Shown here one piece after another: positions 5,895 through 8,439 of a DNA stretch of 8,439 nt. A program made the position numbers and the translations under genes. Position 1 is the stretch's first letter. Each line of letters begins with the position of its first letter. The DNA is from Limisphaerales bacterium (GTDB taxonomy: Bacteria > Verrucomicrobiota > Verrucomicrobiae > Limisphaerales > UBA11358). The stretch covers positions 2,236-10,674 of the forward strand of contig PLZL01000463.1 in NCBI GenBank assembly GCA_003152145.1, read 5' to 3'. The notes below the pieces were generated by a model that saw nothing but the letters and a program-made list of their open reading frames with translations, made no database searches and was not told where the DNA came from.

Positions 5895-6734
5895 TCATTT
5901 GATTCTGAATCTGATAAAGTTGCAGGCTGCTTGCATCGCGGCTTTGTCCTCCCATGAGGCGGCGCCTAATTGCTTCGGACGCTCAATCCGAAACGAGTGA
6001 ACGCCATTGCTGGCATTCACCAGCAGCCATTTCCCACTGAAAAGGTTTCCGTTGACGCGCGCGTCCACGATCTCGTCGAACGGCAGTTTCAATGCAGGTT
6101 CGGCGTTGGCAAATTGACCGGCTGTGTAGAAAACCAGATTGGATTCTGTGAAAACGAGACGTCCTGGTTCGCCGATTGAAAGCCGTCCGGCCGCGCCGGG
6201 AAGCCAAAAAGCGTGCGGCTGCTCGCGCAAGATGATTTCGCCGCCAGCCATTGGCGGGCCGGGTGTTTTCGACGGCAGAGCCAACGGTTTGAGCACGGGA
6301 GGGCCAAAGTCATCCGCGATCCCGATCTGCCACGTGCGTCGCGCGCTTTGAAAACGGCCGGATGAGTCAAATTCAATAATGAAAATTCGTTCTGTGAAGA
6401 GCGCCCCCGCATCGCCGGCAGCGGCTCCGGTATCGCCACCAGCTCCGACTGCCCACAAGCCGGCGAGTTTTTCCGACCGATAGACGACCCGGCTTTCATC
6501 TGCGGAGACGGCATCCGGCTCGCCGAGTTGCAGGATCACGTCCGTCATGGTGTTTTTGCCCCGCTCAAATTGCGTGGTTGTCTCCTCGGTGACATTGGTG
6601 CGCGCATACCCGCTATGGACAGGCGGTGTGGGGATGATGAGACAGCCGGTCGTGGAATATGCGAGCGCCAAACCCATCGCCAGCAGGCGGCAAAATCTTG
6701 ATGCTTTCAATATGATGGGAGGAGAGATTTTCAT
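5895..6734 (-). CDS. Lipoprotein with BamE/SmpA-like and PH/GRAM-like domains
   Basis: A 279-residue lipoprotein with signal sequence residues 1-30 and lipobox STTGC (Cys31). The first half carries a BamE/SmpA-like pattern: GKNTMTDVILQLGEPDAV (59-76), then VVYRSE, a Gly/Ala-rich loop, and the strand FIIEFDSSGRFQ. A Pro-rich linker leads to a C-terminal half that reads like a PH/GRAM domain: GRLSIGEPGRLVFTESNLVF, LPFDEIVDARV, KWLLVNASNGVHSFRI, and a closing helix ending CNFIRFRIK. Such domains bind lipids or peptides elsewhere; a role here is inference. The start overlaps the upstream lipoprotein gene by ATGA and has GAAGGTG five bases before the ATG, so the two are translationally coupled. 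The first half appears paralogous to that neighbour. Its closing helix is echoed in relics before both DUF2157 starts. The domain calls rest on patterns, not on a profile search. Confidence 0.82.
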   Translation of the reverse strand: MKISPPIILKASRFCRLLAMGLALAYSTTGCLIIPTPPVHSGYARTNVTEETTTQFERGKNTMTDVILQLGEPDAVSADESRVVYRSEKLAGLWAVGAGGDTGAAAGDAGALFTERIFIIEFDSSGRFQSARRTWQIGIADDFGPPVLKPLALPSKTPGPPMAGGEIILREQPHAFWLPGAAGRLSIGEPGRLVFTESNLVFYTAGQFANAEPALKLPFDEIVDARVNGNLFSGKWLLVNASNGVHSFRIERPKQLGAASWEDKAAMQAACNFIRFRIK

Positions 6735-7084
6735 TTGTTCACCTTCACCAAGGAATGTTTGCGCAACACCCCGGCATCATCAAAAACCAGCACCAGGCTG
6801 AATTTGGCCGCCGTCCAAGTGGGCCAGCCATTGGTAGTCGTTTCGCGCTCGACGACGTAATAGCCGCTGTTCCGCGGCTCAACCCCCAGCCGGTAGGTGA
6901 GAATGTTTTCCGACTCAAACCGGCCGGACGGCTGGCCCAAAGTGATGATTGCCTCCGTCCGGGTGGTCCTGCCGTCGGACAAAAACTTCAACAGATCGGG
7001 GCTGCCTTTGAGCGAGGGCGGCGTGGTCGCACAACCAGCGAGTGTCAGCGCCAATATCAGAACGAGGATAAATTTCGATTTCAT
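6731..7084 (-). CDS. Small BamE/SmpA-like lipoprotein
   Basis: A 117-residue predicted lipoprotein. Signal residues 1-17 (KSKFILVLILALTLAG) precede the lipobox Cys18, giving a mature chain of 100 residues. After a short linker comes the pattern LSDGRTTRTEAIITLGQPSG (35-54), then ILTYRL, and a last strand FSLVLVFDDAGVLRKHSLVK. This order (turn-helix-LG.P, aromatic strand, (V/I).FD..G strand) is that of BamE/SmpA/OmlA-like lipoproteins; whether it acts in outer-membrane protein assembly is not shown. It begins 18 bases after the radical SAM stop and ends in an ATGA overlap with the next, partly paralogous, lipoprotein. No Shine-Dalgarno site is visible. Residue positions of the shared motif suggest a tandem duplication with later fusion of a PH-like domain to the second copy. 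Confidence 0.85.
   Translation of the reverse strand: MKSKFILVLILALTLAGCATTPPSLKGSPDLLKFLSDGRTTRTEAIITLGQPSGRFESENILTYRLGVEPRNSGYYVVERETTTNGWPTWTAAKFSLVLVFDDAGVLRKHSLVKVNK
6740..6746 (-). promoter_or_regulatory. Shine-Dalgarno site inside the upstream gene for the BamE/PH lipoprotein
   Basis: Minus-strand GAAGGTG ends five bases before the ATG at 6734. It lies in the last codons (LVKVNK) of the preceding gene. With the ATGA overlap it fixes the start and suggests translational coupling. Confidence 0.6.
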
Positions 7085-7102
7085 AAGTTTTGTCGGTTTA
7101 TT

Positions 7103-8431
7103 TCACGCCGCCAGCGCCTGCTCCTGCCGCGCCGCGCGCCGGCCAAAATTCGGCGACGTTTTCAACCGGCGTTTGAAATTTGCCCGCCGCTCATGTGTTT
7201 CCCCGGCGGAATAAAGCTGCTTGGCCAGTTTCAAGAACCCGATTTGCAGTTGTTCAACGCTCATGTTTTTCGGTGTGAAATTGATGTCGAACAGCGTGCA
7301 CAGCTCCCACGCGCGGTCGCGGAGGATGCGGCCTTCGCGTTTCAGCCGCTCGTAAAGCGGCGTGCCGGGAAACGCGGTCATGAACGTCACCTGCACTTCG
7401 TAAAGCCCGGAACCCCTCACAAAGTCGAGCACCTCGTTGAAGACTTCCGGCGTGTCGCCGTCAAGACCGAGAACGAAACAGCCGTTCACCGTCACGCCGT
7501 AGGATTGAATCTTGGCGATGGCTTCCTTGTAAGAATCCTGCTGGCGCCATTTCCAGTTCGATTTCAACTCGATACCATCGAGACTCGTGCGGCGCGGACT
7601 TTCCAAACCGATGAGGACCTGCTGGCAGCCGGAGTCGCGCATCAGACCAAGTAATTCGTTGTCCTCGGCCACGCGCACGTCAGCCTCGGTGAACCAGCGG
7701 AGTTTTTCCTTCGCCAGTTCGCGCAGCAGTTTTTTGTAATGCCTCCGGTCAACAAAACTGTTGTCGTCGGCGAACTCGATGAACGGGCGCGGCCAGATTT
7801 TTTTGATCGCGCGGATTTCGGCGAGGACCTTTTCCACCGGCTTCACCTTGTAACGCGGCGTGAGCAAAATCGAACTCGCGCAGAACTCGCAGCGGTGCGG
7901 ACAGCCGCGGCTGGTTTGCACGGTAAGGCGGTTGTATTTTCCCGGGTCGAGCAAATCGAAGCACGGCATTGGCGCGTCGGCCAGATCGAATTCCTTCGCC
8001 GGCGTGTAAAACGGCTTCAACGCGCCGCGCTCAAAGTCGGCAAGCAGTTCCGGCCAGAGCAATTCGCCCTCGCCGATGACAACGCTGGTGCAATGTTCCT
8101 TCGTCTGTTCGCGCAACGACGAAACGGTGATGCCGCCCATGACGACGGGGATGTTGCGCGCGCGGTAATAATCTGCGACGTCGCACGCCTCGTAAAATTG
8201 CGCGGTGAAGGTGCTGATGGCGACGAGGTCAAAATCCGTTGGCAGCTCCGGCAACGTTTTCAAATCGGCGATTTCGTGGTAGGCGATTTCAAACCGGTCC
8301 GGCGTCAACCCGGCGAGCGTGAGCAGGCCGAGGCTCGGCAGCGAGGCGATGATTTTATTGCGGTCCACGAAGCCGGGCAGCGTGAGGCCGAGCCGGGTGA
8401 GTTCCGGGTTGTGAGCGCGCACGCCGCTCAT
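7103..8431 (-). CDS. B12-binding-type radical SAM enzyme, 5' end probably outside the window
   Basis: At least 442 residues. The cluster motif RGCPHRCEFC supplies Cys177, Cys181 and Cys184 (CxxxCxxC) for the 4Fe-4S cluster that cleaves S-adenosylmethionine. Other family marks are FADDNSF (220-226), GLES (275-278), GCFVLGLDGDTPE (317-329) and AFPGTPLYERL (353-363). The N-terminal part (LPSLGLLTLAGLTP, DLVAISTFTAQ, VVMGGITVS, VIGEGE) is the B12-binding-like Rossmann domain, without a visible DxHxxG cobalamin-ligand motif. The substrate is unknown; relatives modify lipids, tetrapyrroles or peptides. The first Met in view is at 8431, but the frame stays open to the edge (...Ile-Ala-Met-Ser) and the usual first strand of the domain is missing, so I think the true start lies beyond 8439. 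The basic, Ala-rich tail after about residue 415 is outside the usual fold. It may head the operon. Confidence 0.9.
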   Translation of the reverse strand: MSGVRAHNPELTRLGLTLPGFVDRNKIIASLPSLGLLTLAGLTPDRFEIAYHEIADLKTLPELPTDFDLVAISTFTAQFYEACDVADYYRARNIPVVMGGITVSSLREQTKEHCTSVVIGEGELLWPELLADFERGALKPFYTPAKEFDLADAPMPCFDLLDPGKYNRLTVQTSRGCPHRCEFCASSILLTPRYKVKPVEKVLAEIRAIKKIWPRPFIEFADDNSFVDRRHYKKLLRELAKEKLRWFTEADVRVAEDNELLGLMRDSGCQQVLIGLESPRRTSLDGIELKSNWKWRQQDSYKEAIAKIQSYGVTVNGCFVLGLDGDTPEVFNEVLDFVRGSGLYEVQVTFMTAFPGTPLYERLKREGRILRDRAWELCTLFDINFTPKNMSVEQLQIGFLKLAKQLYSAGETHERRANFKRRLKTSPNFGRRAARQEQALAA

Positions 8432-8439
8432 GGCGATGA

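Noticed and set aside
6755..7654. A 299-codon open frame on the plus strand
   Set aside because: It runs antisense across the small lipoprotein gene and the radical SAM gene, both of which have clear motifs; its product is Arg-rich with no recognisable domain.

Overview
The window looks like a piece of a Verrucomicrobiota chromosome, probably a Pedosphaera/Limisphaera-type lineage. The main reason is the long exported protein at 2851-5019. It is built from NDNF...SVWWSWT...PPC-like modules, 'PPTVTIT.PTNN' bacterial Ig modules, and a C-terminal cap of the form ASTNLVDW...FTD...RFYRLR, a combination I associate with that phylum. The secreted Sel1 protein with LGVCY-type repeats and the scarcity of Shine-Dalgarno sites fit as well. 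The assignment is by family recognition, not by a database search.

Every supportable gene lies on the minus strand, so transcription runs from right to left. In that order they are: a B12-type radical SAM enzyme, cut at its 5' end by the window edge (7103-8431); a small BamE/SmpA-like lipoprotein (6731-7084); a second lipoprotein with a BamE-like N-terminal half and a PH/GRAM-like C-terminal half, overlapping the first by ATGA (5895-6734); a DUF4410-type lipoprotein (5241-5822); a short stretch of gene relics (5016-5257); the three-module PPC/Ig surface protein (2851-5019); a secreted protein with nine Sel1 repeats (1235-2824); and a DUF2157 multi-pass membrane protein (13-1230). Gaps are short or negative, which suggests one long operon or two adjoining ones. 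Most products are envelope proteins, so the cluster probably serves the cell envelope or surface. What the parts do together cannot be read from the sequence.

The most unusual signal is at the gene borders. The start of the DUF2157 gene and the ~40 bases before it (1183-1269) are repeated in diverged form at 5127-5213, just before the PPC/Ig gene. In both places a short frame reading FI(Q/E)SKI..TQ..stop overlaps, by ATGA, a start reading MK..DIQKLH.A..IT. The same FI...(K/R)I ending is the C-terminus of the intact PH-like lipoprotein at 5895. The simplest reading is that a 'PH-domain gene, ATGA, DUF2157 gene' pair was ancestral, and that the PPC/Ig and Sel1 genes now sit between an old broken copy of that junction and the working one. 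The Sel1 gene apparently took its last codons from the relic in another frame.
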